From contig JAFZKT010000016.1 of NCBI GenBank assembly GCA_017553545.1, positions 1 through 64,000 on the forward strand: a stretch of DNA of 64,000 bases. Direction: 5' to 3'. Position numbers and translations under genes: made by a program. How positions within the stretch are numbered: position 1 is the stretch's first letter; every line of letters starts with the position of its first letter. This document shows positions 1 through 9,202 of this stretch, in pieces. A model generated the notes under the pieces. The model did no database searches. It was given only the letters and a program-made list of their open reading frames with translations, and was not told the DNA's origin. This stretch comes from Bacteroidales bacterium (GTDB taxonomy: Bacteria; Bacteroidota; Bacteroidia; Bacteroidales; UBA932).

Positions 1-135
1 ATTGTATTTGTTTTAATTCCAGAAGCAAACAGGACGAAAACCGATATAACTGGAAACAAATAAAATGAACGGGGTCGTCAAGTGCCCTATTTTGTCCAGT
101 TCTGTTTGGATTTGCCCCCGTTTAGTACGGAAAAA
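1..135. other. Non-coding region downstream of mnmE
   Basis: No complete gene is seen here. Read on the minus strand just past the mnmE stop, one frame stays open for about 40 codons without a start codon (it begins around KRGQIQTELDK). This may be the remnant of a gene or simply chance. No terminator hairpin is evident. Confidence 0.4.
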
Positions 136-1566
136 TCACTTCCCGATGCAATGCCGGGAGAAAATGGTATGTAAAATGGTTTCCGGATCCAGGAGGTCGG
201 TGCCCAGGATGGAGTTGATTTCACGGAGGGCGAGGCGGAGGTCTTCGTCTACCAAATCGGAGGGTGTTCCACGGGAGAGGGAAGTGCGGCAAGCAGCCAG
301 GGCCGATGACGCATTTTTGAGCGCTTCGTAGTGCCGGACGTTGGTGACGAAGGTGGCGTCCGAGGAGGAAATAAGGTCTTTTTCGGCCTCGATGAGGGCG
401 TTTTTGAGCTCTTCCAGTCCTTCTTGACGCTTTGCGCTAAGCAAAATTATAATTGCCTTATTATTAGCGTGGGAAACAAAAGCGTTTACATTTGAAACTA
501 TTTTGTTAACCCCATTTTTTGCCGCTAAATCGGCTTTATTGAGTAGGATAAAGAGCTTTTGGAAGGAGAAATCCATGCGTTCGGTGACGACGGAAATCTG
601 CTCCTTTAAATCTGTCTCATTTTGGGTTCCGTCCAGGACGAGTAAGACGATTTCCGCGCCAGCAAGAGCTTTGTAACTACGCTCGATTCCCAAGTGTTCC
701 ACGGTATCTTCCGACTCCCGGAGACCAGCAGTATCAATGAAACGGAATTGTATGCCGCTAAGTGTAATGCACTCCTCCAAAGTATCGCGTGTGGTACCGG
801 GGATATCCGTCACAATTGCGCGGTCTTCTCCAACCAGGGCGTTAAGCAGCGTACTCTTTCCTGCATTGGCAGGGCCAACAATGGCTACAGGTACGCCGTT
901 TTTGATGAGATTTCCCTGGTAAAACGATGCCGCAAGCGTGTCCACGTGGGTTTTTGTCTTTTCCAGGAGTGCGTTCAACTGCTCTCTGCCGGCGAATTCC
1001 ACGTCCTCTTCACTGAAATCCAGCTCCAGTTCCAGCAGGGAAGCCATTTCCAGCAATTCGGAGCGCAGGTCTGCCAATTCTCTGGAATAACTGCCCTTCA
1101 ACTGGTGCATAGCTACGCGATGCGAAGCAGAAGTGCTGGAAGCAATGACATCTGCAACCGCTTCTGCCTGAGCCAAATCCATCTTTCCGTTTAAAAAAGC
1201 GCGGCGGGTGAATTCCCCGGGTTCTGCCAGGCGGGCGCCGGCCGCCAGAAGCAGCCGTATTACCTCCTTTACTATGTATGAAGAAGCGTGCGTGGAGATT
1301 TCAACGGAATCTTCGCCGGTGTAACTGTGCGGAGCTCGGAAGACGGAGGCAAGGACTTCGTCCAGAAGAGATCCTTCGCTGTCACTCGGGACGACACCAT
1401 AGTGGATGGTGTAACCATCAGCAGAAGAAATGGTTCCATCTTTCAGTTTAACTACTGCATCAGTTATTTCTAAAGCATTGCTTCCGCTGACGCGTATAAT
1501 GGAAATTGCTCCGGTACCTGGGATGGTGGCCGGAGCAACGATGGTGTCTGACAAGCGATTAGTCAT
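136..1566 (-). CDS. mnmE: tRNA uridine-5-carboxymethylaminomethyl modification GTPase MnmE
   Basis: MnmE works with MnmG to install the carboxymethylaminomethyl group at U34 of certain tRNAs; it acts in the cytoplasm. The 476-residue protein has the usual order: N-terminal tetrahydrofolate-binding domain, helical domain, inserted G domain. Visible motifs are the P-loop GPANAGKS (about residues 231-238), DTAG (about 278), NKAD (about 343) and the C-terminal CIGK with the conserved Cys. I chose the ATG at 1566 because it overlaps the rho stop by 8 nt (ATGACTAA) and gives the canonical [12 protein letters not shown] start; an in-frame TTG at 1575 is possible. The loop [11 protein letters not shown] is encoded by a dispersed repeat (1364-1397). 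It is probably co-transcribed with rho. Confidence 0.97.
   Translation of the reverse strand: MTNRLSDTIVAPATIPGTGAISIIRVSGSNALEITDAVVKLKDGTISSADGYTIHYGVVPSDSEGSLLDEVLASVFRAPHSYTGEDSVEISTHASSYIVKEVIRLLLAAGARLAEPGEFTRRAFLNGKMDLAQAEAVADVIASSTSASHRVAMHQLKGSYSRELADLRSELLEMASLLELELDFSEEDVEFAGREQLNALLEKTKTHVDTLAASFYQGNLIKNGVPVAIVGPANAGKSTLLNALVGEDRAIVTDIPGTTRDTLEECITLSGIQFRFIDTAGLRESEDTVEHLGIERSYKALAGAEIVLLVLDGTQNETDLKEQISVVTERMDFSFQKLFILLNKADLAAKNGVNKIVSNVNAFVSHANNKAIIILLSAKRQEGLEELKNALIEAEKDLISSSDATFVTNVRHYEALKNASSALAACRTSLSRGTPSDLVDEDLRLALREINSILGTDLLDPETILHTIFSRHCIGK
1364..1397 (-). repeat. Dispersed repeat family A, copy inside mnmE
   Basis: About 34 nt nearly identical to 37825-37858 and related to 15464-15493. 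It is read in frame in mnmE as PSDSEGSLL. On the minus strand the core reads GTCACTCGGG reversed against CGAAGGATCTCTT, the form common as an intergenic repeat in Bacteroidetes genomes. Confidence 0.75.
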
Positions 1567-3229
1567 ACCGACCAAACTTGGACATATTGTCGATGAGGTC
1601 CTTGTTGGTCTTGAATTCGTCCATGTGCTGCTGCATCCAGGTCATGGCTTCCACGGGGTTCATATCCGCCAGGAGCTTGCGCAGGATCCAAATGCGGTTG
1701 AGCGTGTATTGGTCGTACAGAAGGTCGTCGCGGCGCGTGGAAGACAGGATGAGGTTCACGGCCGGGAAGATGCGCTTGTTGGAGAGGTTGCGGTCCAGCT
1801 GGAGTTCCATGTTGCCCGTTCCCTTGAATTCCTCGAAGATTACATCGTCCATCTTGGAGCCTGTTTCCGTGAGTGCGGTGGCCAGGATGGTGAGGGAACC
1901 GCCGTTTTCGATGTTACGGGCGGCGCCGAAGAAGCGCTTGGGTTTCTGGAGGGCGTTGGCGTCCACACCGCCGGTGAGCACCTTGCCGGAAGCCGGCTGA
2001 ACGGTGTTGTAGGCGCGTGCAAGACGGGTGATGGAGTCCAGCAGAATCACTACGTCGTGACCGCATTCCACCAGCCGGCGGGCTTTGTCCAGAATCATAT
2101 TGGCCACTTTGACGTGCCTTTCCGCAGGTTCGTCGAAGGTGGAAGCCACTACTTCGGCCTTTACGCTGCGCTGCATATCCGTCACTTCCTCCGGACGTTC
2201 GTCGATGAGGAGGACAATTTCATACACTTCCGGATGATTGTCCGCGATGGCGTTGGCGATGGCCTTCAGGAGCATGGTCTTACCGGTTTTGGGCTGGGCG
2301 ACGATGAGGCCGCGCTGACCCTTGCCGATGGGCGTAAACATATCCACGACGCGGATGCTCTGATCCTTTTCGTGCCCGTGGCCCAGGAGGTTGAATTTCT
2401 CCGTGGGGAAAAGGGGAGTGAGGAAGTCGAAGGGAACGCGGTCCCGTACGAATTCCGGTGTGCGTCCATTGATGTATTTGATTTTTACAAGAGGGAAATA
2501 TTTGTCTCCCTCACGCGGAGGACGGATTTCACCCGTTACGGTGTCTCCGTTCTTGAGGGCGTTCTGCTTGATCTGCTGCTGGGAAACATAGATGTCGTCC
2601 GGCGAATTCAAGTAATTGTAATCACTGGAACGGAGGAAACCGTAGCCGTCCGGCATCACTTCCAGCACACCTGTGGCTTCCACGGAACCTTCGAATTCAA
2701 TGCGCTGGGGCTGTTGTTGCTGCGGCTGAGGCTGCTGGGGTTTTCCTTCCTGCTGCTGTCCCTTATTCTTCTTTTTACCCTGCTGCTGGGGCTGCGGCTG
2801 TTGCTTTTCTTCCTTCTGCGCCTTGTCTTCTTTCAGGTCATCGAAGAGCGTGTGGATGAACTGCTTACCGTCCACTTCTTCGGCCGGTTTTTCGGCGGGA
2901 GCCGCCGCCGCGGGCGCTTCTTCCTTCTTGGCGGGCTTGCGGCCGCGGGTTTTCTTGGGTGCGGGCTGCTCAGCAGCTGCGGGTGCCGGCTTTTCTTCGG
3001 GAACGGGTGCAGGCGCCGCTTCCGTCTTCTTGGGACGGCCGCGCTTTTTGGCGGCGGCTTTGGGGGCGTCTGCGGGTTTCTGGGACTCCAGAACGGCTTC
3101 CTGGTCCAGGATGGCGAAGCCTACATCGGCCTTGTCCATCTTCTTGGCACCTTTGATACCCAGGGATTCGGCGAGGCTTCTGAGCTGTTCCTCGCTCATC
3201 GCATTCAGTTCTAAATAGCTATGGGGCAT
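1559..3229 (-). CDS. rho: Transcription termination factor Rho
   Basis: Hexameric RNA-dependent ATPase that ends transcription at Rho sites. The 556 residues comprise an N-terminal Rho_N/SAP-like helical segment (about 5-50), a long low-complexity insert rich in K, P, A, Q and E (about 50-175), the cold-shock RNA-binding domain (about 185-250, with PDGYGFLRS), and the ATPase core with Walker A QPKTGKT (about 312-318) and Walker [17 protein letters not shown]. Such inserts are usual in Bacteroidetes Rho and make it longer than the E. coli protein (419 aa). It lies between lptD (84-nt gap, own promoter) and mnmE (8-nt overlap). The leader contains a hairpin that could serve autoregulation. Confidence 0.98.
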   Translation of the reverse strand: MPHSYLELNAMSEEQLRSLAESLGIKGAKKMDKADVGFAILDQEAVLESQKPADAPKAAAKKRGRPKKTEAAPAPVPEEKPAPAAAEQPAPKKTRGRKPAKKEEAPAAAAPAEKPAEEVDGKQFIHTLFDDLKEDKAQKEEKQQPQPQQQGKKKNKGQQQEGKPQQPQPQQQQPQRIEFEGSVEATGVLEVMPDGYGFLRSSDYNYLNSPDDIYVSQQQIKQNALKNGDTVTGEIRPPREGDKYFPLVKIKYINGRTPEFVRDRVPFDFLTPLFPTEKFNLLGHGHEKDQSIRVVDMFTPIGKGQRGLIVAQPKTGKTMLLKAIANAIADNHPEVYEIVLLIDERPEEVTDMQRSVKAEVVASTFDEPAERHVKVANMILDKARRLVECGHDVVILLDSITRLARAYNTVQPASGKVLTGGVDANALQKPKRFFGAARNIENGGSLTILATALTETGSKMDDVIFEEFKGTGNMELQLDRNLSNKRIFPAVNLILSSTRRDDLLYDQYTLNRIWILRKLLADMNPVEAMTWMQQHMDEFKTNKDLIDNMSKFGRYD

Positions 3230-3258
3230 AGTATATAAGAATGTATTTCGGTAAAGAG

Positions 3259-3290
3259 GGCTTCCAGATCTGAAAGCCAGTGCAAAGATA
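3259..3290 (-). promoter_or_regulatory. rho promoter -7 box and leader hairpin
   Basis: On the minus strand TATCTTTG (3283-3290) matches the Bacteroidetes -7 consensus. It is followed by a hairpin at 3259-3278 (GGCTT/AAGCC flanking the palindrome CAGATCTG) in the 5' leader, about 30 nt before the rho start. The regulatory role of the hairpin is inferred. Confidence 0.6.
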
Positions 3291-3313
3291 CAAAAAATGC
3301 TGAAAAAGAAAAA

Positions 3314-6229
3314 TTATTTCAGCATATTATCCATGTAGGAATCAGACTTTTTATATCGCAGCAAATCCGCCAGGGCCGATGCATTGGCCGCGATGCGGAA
3401 ACTGTAGCTCTTCCACATGCCCATCGGCACCCAGGAGACGGCTATATTGAAGCAGTGAAGGTCATAGGTGGCGCTGATCTGCGTAGTGGTCATCTTCATG
3501 GCCATTATATCGAAGCCGGATGTGGCCTGGATGGCCATGCGTGGCGTCAGTTTGATGTTTCCGCTCAGATTTATGGTTTGCGTAAAGTTCTTTTTTGTAA
3601 TGAGTTCCTGCGTGGTGGGCTGGTAAGAAAATGTCTTCGCGTAGTTGAACGAATAGCTCACGTTCACCGACCAGGGCGCGTTGGGATTCATATAATAGAC
3701 GTAGCCGCCGGGAATGTATTCGCCCGTCACCGGATGGTAGTAGATGCGCTGGTAAGTATTAGCATCGGCGCTCCCGCCGCCCTTGGTGCCGTCGTTGCCA
3801 TCCAGCGCACCCTTTCCGCTGAAAGAGATAGAGGCCGACAGGGAAGCGTTCGTCAGGCGCAGCGGCCATCCGCTCTTGGTAATCTCATACTGGTTGATGC
3901 GCTGGCCGCGCTCATTGATGGCGTAAGGGTCGAAGTTCAGGTTACCGCTGAGGTTGATCTTGTTCAGCAGGTTCGTCGAGGCACTCACGCCCACATTGTT
4001 CATCTTCATCGAATCCGCCAGGAAGTTGTAGCCGGTGTTGATGGTGAGCTGGTCCAGCAGTTTCACTTTCTTGGTGCCCGTGCCGGTGGTGTCCCGCAGG
4101 TCCCGCACCTTAGCCTCCAGGTTGTTGCCGATGGAGATGTTCATGGTGGCGCTCCTGCCGCGTCCCGGCGCGGAAACGGTGTTATGGTTTCCCGTGAGCC
4201 CGTAGATGTTATACTGGCTTTCCGCGTGGTATTTTCCGTTCTTGTCGTAGTAGGCTTCCAGCGTGCGGTAGCCGTTGAAATGGGTGGCTTTCTCCGGCGA
4301 CAGGTTTACGTTAATCGACGGAGTTATCACATGTCGGATGGCCTGCACCTTCCGGTGCTTGCCGAAGTTGAACATGCCATAGATGCGCGTGGACATGGCC
4401 AGGCTCCCCGAATACGTATGCGTGGCCCCAAACCCGTTGAAAGCCTTTCCGGGGTCCGTCACAAGTCGCTTGGCTATCACCTGGCCCCCGGCCTGGTCCG
4501 TCACCATGACGGGATTCCCATTGTCGTCTACTTCGTCCACCAGCGTCTGGCTGCCCTTGGAGAACATCCAGTTCATGCCGTAGTTCACGCTGGGTGTGAC
4601 ATTGATATACTTGAAGAGCGTAAAGTTCGGGAGGCCGATCTGGAAAGTGTGCGACATGCCGTTGGCCATCCGGTCCATCAGCTTGGTGCTCAGGGAATCC
4701 CCGAATTCCTTCACGCGGTAGCTGCGGCCATCCTCACGGGTTTCCGTAACATAGTTCCCGTGTTCATCCAGAACGAAATCCTGCAGGTCCCGCACCTTGA
4801 AGTTGACGCGGTTTTGCAGGGAGGTGGAATAGCCGAACGAGATCTTCTCATAGAACTTTTCCTTGCCAACCCGGTTCTTCTGCTTGAAAGGATAAAAACG
4901 CGTCACCGAAAGGGTTACGTTGGGCAGGGTGATCGAGTAACTGGAGTCCCTGGAGTTCTGGCTGTGCAGGGCATTCACGCTCAGGTTCACCTTTCCGTTC
5001 CAGTTGCGGGAATAGGAAATGGATGAACTCACCTGGTTCTGCTGGGCTTCCGTCACCGAACGGGAATTGTAGCGGCTGTTGGAAGGGCTGGAGAAGTTCA
5101 CCGAGGCACTGAACGTGGTCCCGGGATGGGCTTTGGAATCCTGCTGGTGTGACCACCGGAGGCCGAAGTTCTGGGACTGGTAGAAGTCCGAACTGCCTCT
5201 TTCACCCGTCTGGTCGTTGGAGTAACTGAAGGCCAGCGACCCATTGAACTTGTAATTGACCTTATAGCGGGAATTGACGTCCACCGCCCATGAGCCAAGC
5301 GTATAGTAGGATCCGGTGATGGATACGTCGAAGTAATCGCCGATGACAAAGTACATGCCCGCGTCCCGCACAAAGAAACCTCGCGCCATTTCCTCGCCGA
5401 AAGTGGGCATCAGAAGACCGGTGGCCCGGGTGGGCTTCTTGGGCACGAATCCGAAGGGGAGGACCAGGGGCACGGGGACATCGGCTATCACGGGCCAGGC
5501 AGGACCGAAAACGGTTTTTTGCGATGGCTCTGTAATGACCTTCGCCATGCTCAACTTCAGGTAATAGTGCGGGTGCTCCAGGTCGCAGACGGTGTATACT
5601 CCATTCGTCAGGTTGATGGAATTGTCCGGCATTTTCTTGATGTTCTTGCCCTGAAGGATGCCTTCCGCTTCCTTGGTGACCATATTGGTGATGCGGGCTT
5701 TCCTGGTGTCGAAGTTGTAGCGAAGGTCGTCCATTTTGTAGGACTGGCCCTTCTCTTCCATCTCCGGAAGGCCCTCCATCTCTCCCGTGACCGGGTTTTT
5801 GCGGCCGGTGGCGTACACCGTATTGGTGTTCATGTCGTACTCAATGTAGTCTGCCGTCAGTTTCAGATCCTGGTAGGTGACGGTGGCGCCGCCGTAATAG
5901 TATATTTTGCGCTGTCCGTTGGAGAAATCCGTGATAATGGAGTCCTTGGCGGTGGAGAAGGCCGGTACGTCCAGGGAACTCTTCTTCAGCAGATCCAGCG
6001 AATCCCGGCGGGCCGTAGCTACGGAATCTGCCCGGCGGAGGGAGTCGCTCAGGGGCAGGACGAGGGAGTCCCGACGCGTCAGGAGCGAGTCGTTTGAGGC
6101 AAGGAGCGAATCCCGCCGGAACCCCAGCGAATCCGGCTGCTGCCGGAAACGCCGTGCCTCGGCCTCACCCAGGGAAAGGCCGGCGCAGAGAACGGACAGG
6201 AACAGATATTGCAAAAACTTCCTTGCCAC
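3314..6229 (-). CDS. lptD: LPS-assembly outer membrane protein LptD (OstA-like)
   Basis: Probable outer-membrane translocon that inserts lipopolysaccharide into the outer leaflet, working with LptE. The 971-residue protein has a signal peptide (MARKFLQYLFLSVLCAGLSLGEA) and a short region repeating RDSL/DSLL (about 32-85), followed by an OstA-type N-terminal domain (about 90-230, with YYYGGATVTYQDLKLTADYIEYD) and a large C-terminal beta-barrel of alternating aromatic strands. This architecture is that of the Bacteroidetes LptD group. It has its own promoter, divergent from the amidase gene, with rho and mnmE downstream on the same strand. Confidence 0.9.
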   Translation of the reverse strand: MARKFLQYLFLSVLCAGLSLGEAEARRFRQQPDSLGFRRDSLLASNDSLLTRRDSLVLPLSDSLRRADSVATARRDSLDLLKKSSLDVPAFSTAKDSIITDFSNGQRKIYYYGGATVTYQDLKLTADYIEYDMNTNTVYATGRKNPVTGEMEGLPEMEEKGQSYKMDDLRYNFDTRKARITNMVTKEAEGILQGKNIKKMPDNSINLTNGVYTVCDLEHPHYYLKLSMAKVITEPSQKTVFGPAWPVIADVPVPLVLPFGFVPKKPTRATGLLMPTFGEEMARGFFVRDAGMYFVIGDYFDVSITGSYYTLGSWAVDVNSRYKVNYKFNGSLAFSYSNDQTGERGSSDFYQSQNFGLRWSHQQDSKAHPGTTFSASVNFSSPSNSRYNSRSVTEAQQNQVSSSISYSRNWNGKVNLSVNALHSQNSRDSSYSITLPNVTLSVTRFYPFKQKNRVGKEKFYEKISFGYSTSLQNRVNFKVRDLQDFVLDEHGNYVTETREDGRSYRVKEFGDSLSTKLMDRMANGMSHTFQIGLPNFTLFKYINVTPSVNYGMNWMFSKGSQTLVDEVDDNGNPVMVTDQAGGQVIAKRLVTDPGKAFNGFGATHTYSGSLAMSTRIYGMFNFGKHRKVQAIRHVITPSINVNLSPEKATHFNGYRTLEAYYDKNGKYHAESQYNIYGLTGNHNTVSAPGRGRSATMNISIGNNLEAKVRDLRDTTGTGTKKVKLLDQLTINTGYNFLADSMKMNNVGVSASTNLLNKINLSGNLNFDPYAINERGQRINQYEITKSGWPLRLTNASLSASISFSGKGALDGNDGTKGGGSADANTYQRIYYHPVTGEYIPGGYVYYMNPNAPWSVNVSYSFNYAKTFSYQPTTQELITKKNFTQTINLSGNIKLTPRMAIQATSGFDIMAMKMTTTQISATYDLHCFNIAVSWVPMGMWKSYSFRIAANASALADLLRYKKSDSYMDNMLK

Positions 6230-6253
6230 TACGGATATTTTTTGCTACTTTTG
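6222..6253 (+). promoter_or_regulatory. Promoter of the amidase gene
   Basis: TACTTTTG at 6246-6253 matches TAnnTTTG; CTTG at 6222-6225 is a weak -33 element 20 nt upstream. It lies within the lptD start region and fires in the opposite direction to the lptD promoter. Confidence 0.55.
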
Positions 6254-6271
6254 TACAATAATATAAATATG

Positions 6272-6302
6272 CAAATTTAAGCCATATTCCACAATTTTCA
6301 AA
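6272..6302 (-). promoter_or_regulatory. lptD promoter
   Basis: Read on the minus strand: TTTG (6299-6302), exactly 19 nt spacer, TAAATTTG (6272-6279). This is a full match to the Bacteroidetes -33/-7 consensus and leaves a leader of about 35 nt before lptD. Confidence 0.75.
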
Positions 6303-6313
6303 ACCGCTACGCT

Positions 6314-7432
6314 ATGAAGAAGCTGCCTTTAGCGCTCGTTGTCGCCGCCGTACTTGCAATCCCCGTGCCTTCCTTCGCACAAACGGATGCGCTGCGGCTG
6401 AAGACAGTAGTCATTGACGCCGGTCACGGCGGAAAAGACGCCGGTTGCGTCAGCAAGGACAAGAAAACCTATGAAAAGGATATCGTCCTGGATATCGCAA
6501 CCCGGCTTCAGAAGAAGATATCGGCCGCTTACAAAGATGTCAATGCAATCATGACGCGCTCGGACGACCATTTTGTGGAATTGGAGCAGCGCGCCGTCAT
6601 CGCGAACAAGGCCAACGCCAACCTTTTCATTTCCATTCACGTGAATGCGGCAAAAACCGGGACCACGGCCCGTGGTTATTCCGTGCATGTGCTGGGCCAG
6701 TCGCAACGCGCCGGGAATGACCTGTATTCCAAGAATCTGGATCTGGTAAAGCGGGAGAATTCCGTAATCCTCCTGGAAGACAATTATGAGACCAAATATC
6801 AGGGCTTTGACCCGAACGATCCTCAGTCTTCCATCATTTTCTCCCTGATGCAGAACGCGCACCTGACGGCCAGCCTTACTTTTGCCGACGATGTGGCCCA
6901 GGCCATGAAAGACGGCCCCATCAAGAAATCCCGCGGGGTTTCCCAGGATCCATTCTGGGTACTTTGGAGAACCGCCATGCCTGCCGTTCTTATCGAGGTG
7001 GGATTCATGACCAATCCGGACGATCTGGAAACCATTCGCAGCGAAGAGGGGAGGGAAGGAATAGCCGACAGTATTTTCAAGGCGTTTTGCGTCTTCAAGA
7101 CACGTTACGACGGAGAGGATAAAGCGGCAGAAGCGGTTTCGGCGCCCGTAGAAACCACACCCGCCGAAGAGGCACAGCCCGCTCCCGCGAACACCGACGA
7201 ACCCCTCTACGGCATCCAGATTCTGGCCATCGGGAAAAAGATGGATCCTGCAGATCCTTTCTTCCACGGATACAAGGCTTTGGAACTACAAGCCGGAAAG
7301 CTTTACAAATATATTATATGCACGGACAGCAAGCTTTCCAATGTGAAGAAATCTTTTGCAAAAGTTCAGCAGATTTTTAAAGATTCATACCTTGTAAAGG
7401 TGACCGACGGATTATCCGCACCCGTTCGCTGA
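6314..7432 (+). CDS. N-acetylmuramoyl-L-alanine amidase (Amidase_3)
   Basis: Periplasmic zinc amidase that cleaves the bond between muramic acid and the stem peptide, needed for cell separation. The 372 residues start with a signal peptide (MKKLPLALVVAAVLAIPVPSFAQ). The AmiC-type domain spans about 30-255 with zinc and catalytic motifs DAGHGGKDAG (His38), the Glu in YEKD (about 54), SIHVNA (His109) and IEVGFMTN (Glu about 227). An Ala/Pro/Glu-rich linker (about 262-290) leads to a C-terminal segment (about 292-365, PLYGIQILAIG...) resembling a SPOR-like module. It is transcribed alone between lptD (divergent) and dnaA. Confidence 0.93.
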   Translation: MKKLPLALVVAAVLAIPVPSFAQTDALRLKTVVIDAGHGGKDAGCVSKDKKTYEKDIVLDIATRLQKKISAAYKDVNAIMTRSDDHFVELEQRAVIANKANANLFISIHVNAAKTGTTARGYSVHVLGQSQRAGNDLYSKNLDLVKRENSVILLEDNYETKYQGFDPNDPQSSIIFSLMQNAHLTASLTFADDVAQAMKDGPIKKSRGVSQDPFWVLWRTAMPAVLIEVGFMTNPDDLETIRSEEGREGIADSIFKAFCVFKTRYDGEDKAAEAVSAPVETTPAEEAQPAPANTDEPLYGIQILAIGKKMDPADPFFHGYKALELQAGKLYKYIICTDSKLSNVKKSFAKVQQIFKDSYLVKVTDGLSAPVR

Positions 7433-7719
7433 TTTATGTTGATTTCAGTAAGCTGTAACGGGGAATAAACAAGGAATCTGTTATTAGGAATTATTCCAAA
7501 TAAGGAATGTGTATATATTTTTTGAGGGGGCTATTTCTTTATGCAAAACACTGATTTTTAGCACTTTAAAAAAGTGAGAAAAATCGGGTTCCGTTTTTGT
7601 AATATAGGCATAAAATTTTTATTAAACAAGAGCAAATTCAGTTTTTTATAAGAATTTTTTCCCCCATCTTTGCAGTCCAATAACCAGTAAAGACAGTTCG
7701 GTTTTTTTGCTATTCCGGG
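7433..7719. other. AT-rich intergenic region upstream of dnaA (candidate origin region)
   Basis: About 290 nt, visibly AT-richer than the flanks, lying between the amidase and dnaA. It contains a perfect 6-bp hairpin CACTTT-AAA-AAAGTG (7562-7576) and weak DnaA-box-like words (TGTGTATAT near 7508, TTATGCAAA near 7541), each with mismatches. No canonical TTATCCACA box was seen. Confidence 0.4.
7665..7672 (+). promoter_or_regulatory. Putative dnaA promoter (-7 box)
   Basis: CATCTTTG differs from TAnnTTTG at one position; TTTT at 7642-7645 stands 19 nt upstream as a weak -33 element. It leaves a leader of about 45 nt before dnaA. Confidence 0.45.
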
Positions 7720-9147
7720 ATGATAGACCAGGAAAGACATATTGCGGTATGGAATAACTGTCTGCAGATCATTGAAAACAACATTGATCCGCAGCAGTTC
7801 TCCACCTGGTTCAAGCCCATCCGGCCTGTTTCGCTGGAAGGTGCCCGTCTCACCGTAGAGGTCCCCTCGGATTTCTTCCGGGAATACATAGAAGGCGCTT
7901 ATAAGGAATTGCTCCGCCTGACCATTCGCCGTGCCATTGGCGCAGACGCCCAGCTGTTCTATCTGGTGCGTCCGGTGCAGAACCACGAAGGAATGCTCAT
8001 TCCGGCCTCCAAGAGCGCTCCGCTCACCAACAATTCGGTTTCGGTGCCCACATACCAACCTTCCGGTCCGCAAAGTCCTTTTGTATTTCCGGGGACGCAG
8101 CGCGTGAAAATCAATCCGCGCCTCAATCCGGTTTACTGCTTTGCCAATCTGGTGGAAGGGAACTGCAACAAACTGGGGGTGAACGCCGGCGAAAGCATTT
8201 CGCAGAATCCCGGCAAGACGCCTTTCAACCCGCTTTTCCTCTTCGGCGGCCCCGGTCTTGGCAAAACCCATATCGCCCAGGCTATCGGCATTGACATCAA
8301 GGAGCGTTTCCAGGACAAGGTGGTCCTTTATGTCACTGGCAATGAGTTCAAGACGCAGTATATGGATGCCGTAAAAGGCAACCGCATCGTGGATTTCATC
8401 GCGTTCTATCAGCGCATAGACGTCCTTATCGTGGACGATATCCAGGATCTCATCGGCCCGGCCTCCCAGAACACCTTCTTCAACGTGTTCAATCATCTGC
8501 ACCAGAACGGCAAGCAGCTCATTTTTACCAGCGACCGCGCGCCGGTGGACCTGCAGAACTTTGAGGCCCGTCTGCTGTCCCGCCTCAAGTGGGGACTGTC
8601 CGTGGAACTTACCAAGCCGGACTATGAAACCCGTCTGGGGATGCTGCGCGCCCGCGCCCTGCGCGAAGGAGTGGCCCTCAGCGAGGACGTTCTTTCCTAT
8701 CTCGCTTCCCGCATCAAGACCAATTTCCGTGAGCTGGAAGGTTCCCTGACTTCGCTGGTGGCCTATGCCACCCTGGGCCATCGGGACATCGACGTGGAAC
8801 TGGCCCAGAGCGTTACCGGCAAGATTGTGGGCGAGGAAGAAACCCGCATCGGCACGGACACCATCATAGACACCGTGTGTGAGTACTTCAACATCACGCG
8901 CGAGCTGCTTCTCTCCAAAACGCGCAAGCGCCAGATCGTGCAGGCCCGTCAGATTGCCATGTACGAATGCCGGAATCTGGTTCCCGGCTGCTCGCTCAGC
9001 ACCATCGGCGGGGAACTGGGCGGAAAAGACCACGCCACGGTGCTTCACGCCTGCAATACCGTGCAGGACCTCATGTCCACGGACAAGTCCTTCCGTCAGT
9101 GGATAGAGGACATCGAAGGGATGATTGTGGTCCCCGTAGAAAAGTAA
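7720..9147 (+). CDS. dnaA: Chromosomal replication initiator protein DnaA
   Basis: AAA+ initiator that binds DnaA boxes and melts the origin. The 475 residues show domain I (about 1-90, WFKPIRP), a linker, AAA+ domain III with Walker A FGGPGLGKT (about 175-183) and Walker B LIVDDIQDL (about 236-244), and domain IV with the DNA-binding signature at the C-terminus (KRQIVQARQIAMY ... LGGKDHATVLHAC). Length and motifs are normal. It stands alone, with 55 nt and a new promoter before pepD. Confidence 0.98.
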   Translation: MIDQERHIAVWNNCLQIIENNIDPQQFSTWFKPIRPVSLEGARLTVEVPSDFFREYIEGAYKELLRLTIRRAIGADAQLFYLVRPVQNHEGMLIPASKSAPLTNNSVSVPTYQPSGPQSPFVFPGTQRVKINPRLNPVYCFANLVEGNCNKLGVNAGESISQNPGKTPFNPLFLFGGPGLGKTHIAQAIGIDIKERFQDKVVLYVTGNEFKTQYMDAVKGNRIVDFIAFYQRIDVLIVDDIQDLIGPASQNTFFNVFNHLHQNGKQLIFTSDRAPVDLQNFEARLLSRLKWGLSVELTKPDYETRLGMLRARALREGVALSEDVLSYLASRIKTNFRELEGSLTSLVAYATLGHRDIDVELAQSVTGKIVGEEETRIGTDTIIDTVCEYFNITRELLLSKTRKRQIVQARQIAMYECRNLVPGCSLSTIGGELGGKDHATVLHACNTVQDLMSTDKSFRQWIEDIEGMIVVPVEK

Positions 9148-9171
9148 TTAGGATTTCCCCTCTTTTTTCAT

Positions 9172-9179
9172 TATCTTTG
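9172..9179 (+). promoter_or_regulatory. -7 box for pepD-rpe
   Basis: TATCTTTG, a full match to the Bacteroidetes -7 motif, 23 nt before the pepD start. No clear -33 TTTG at the expected distance. Confidence 0.55.
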
Positions 9180-9202
9180 GTGAATAAATCACCAAAGTAA
9201 TT

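Noticed and set aside
1430..3214. 594-codon open frame antisense to rho
   Set aside because: Pure shadow of the rho coding sequence; composition is not protein-like and the sense strand encodes an unmistakable Rho.
7500..7550. DnaA boxes upstream of dnaA
   Set aside because: Only words with one or more mismatches were found; such words are expected by chance in AT-rich DNA.
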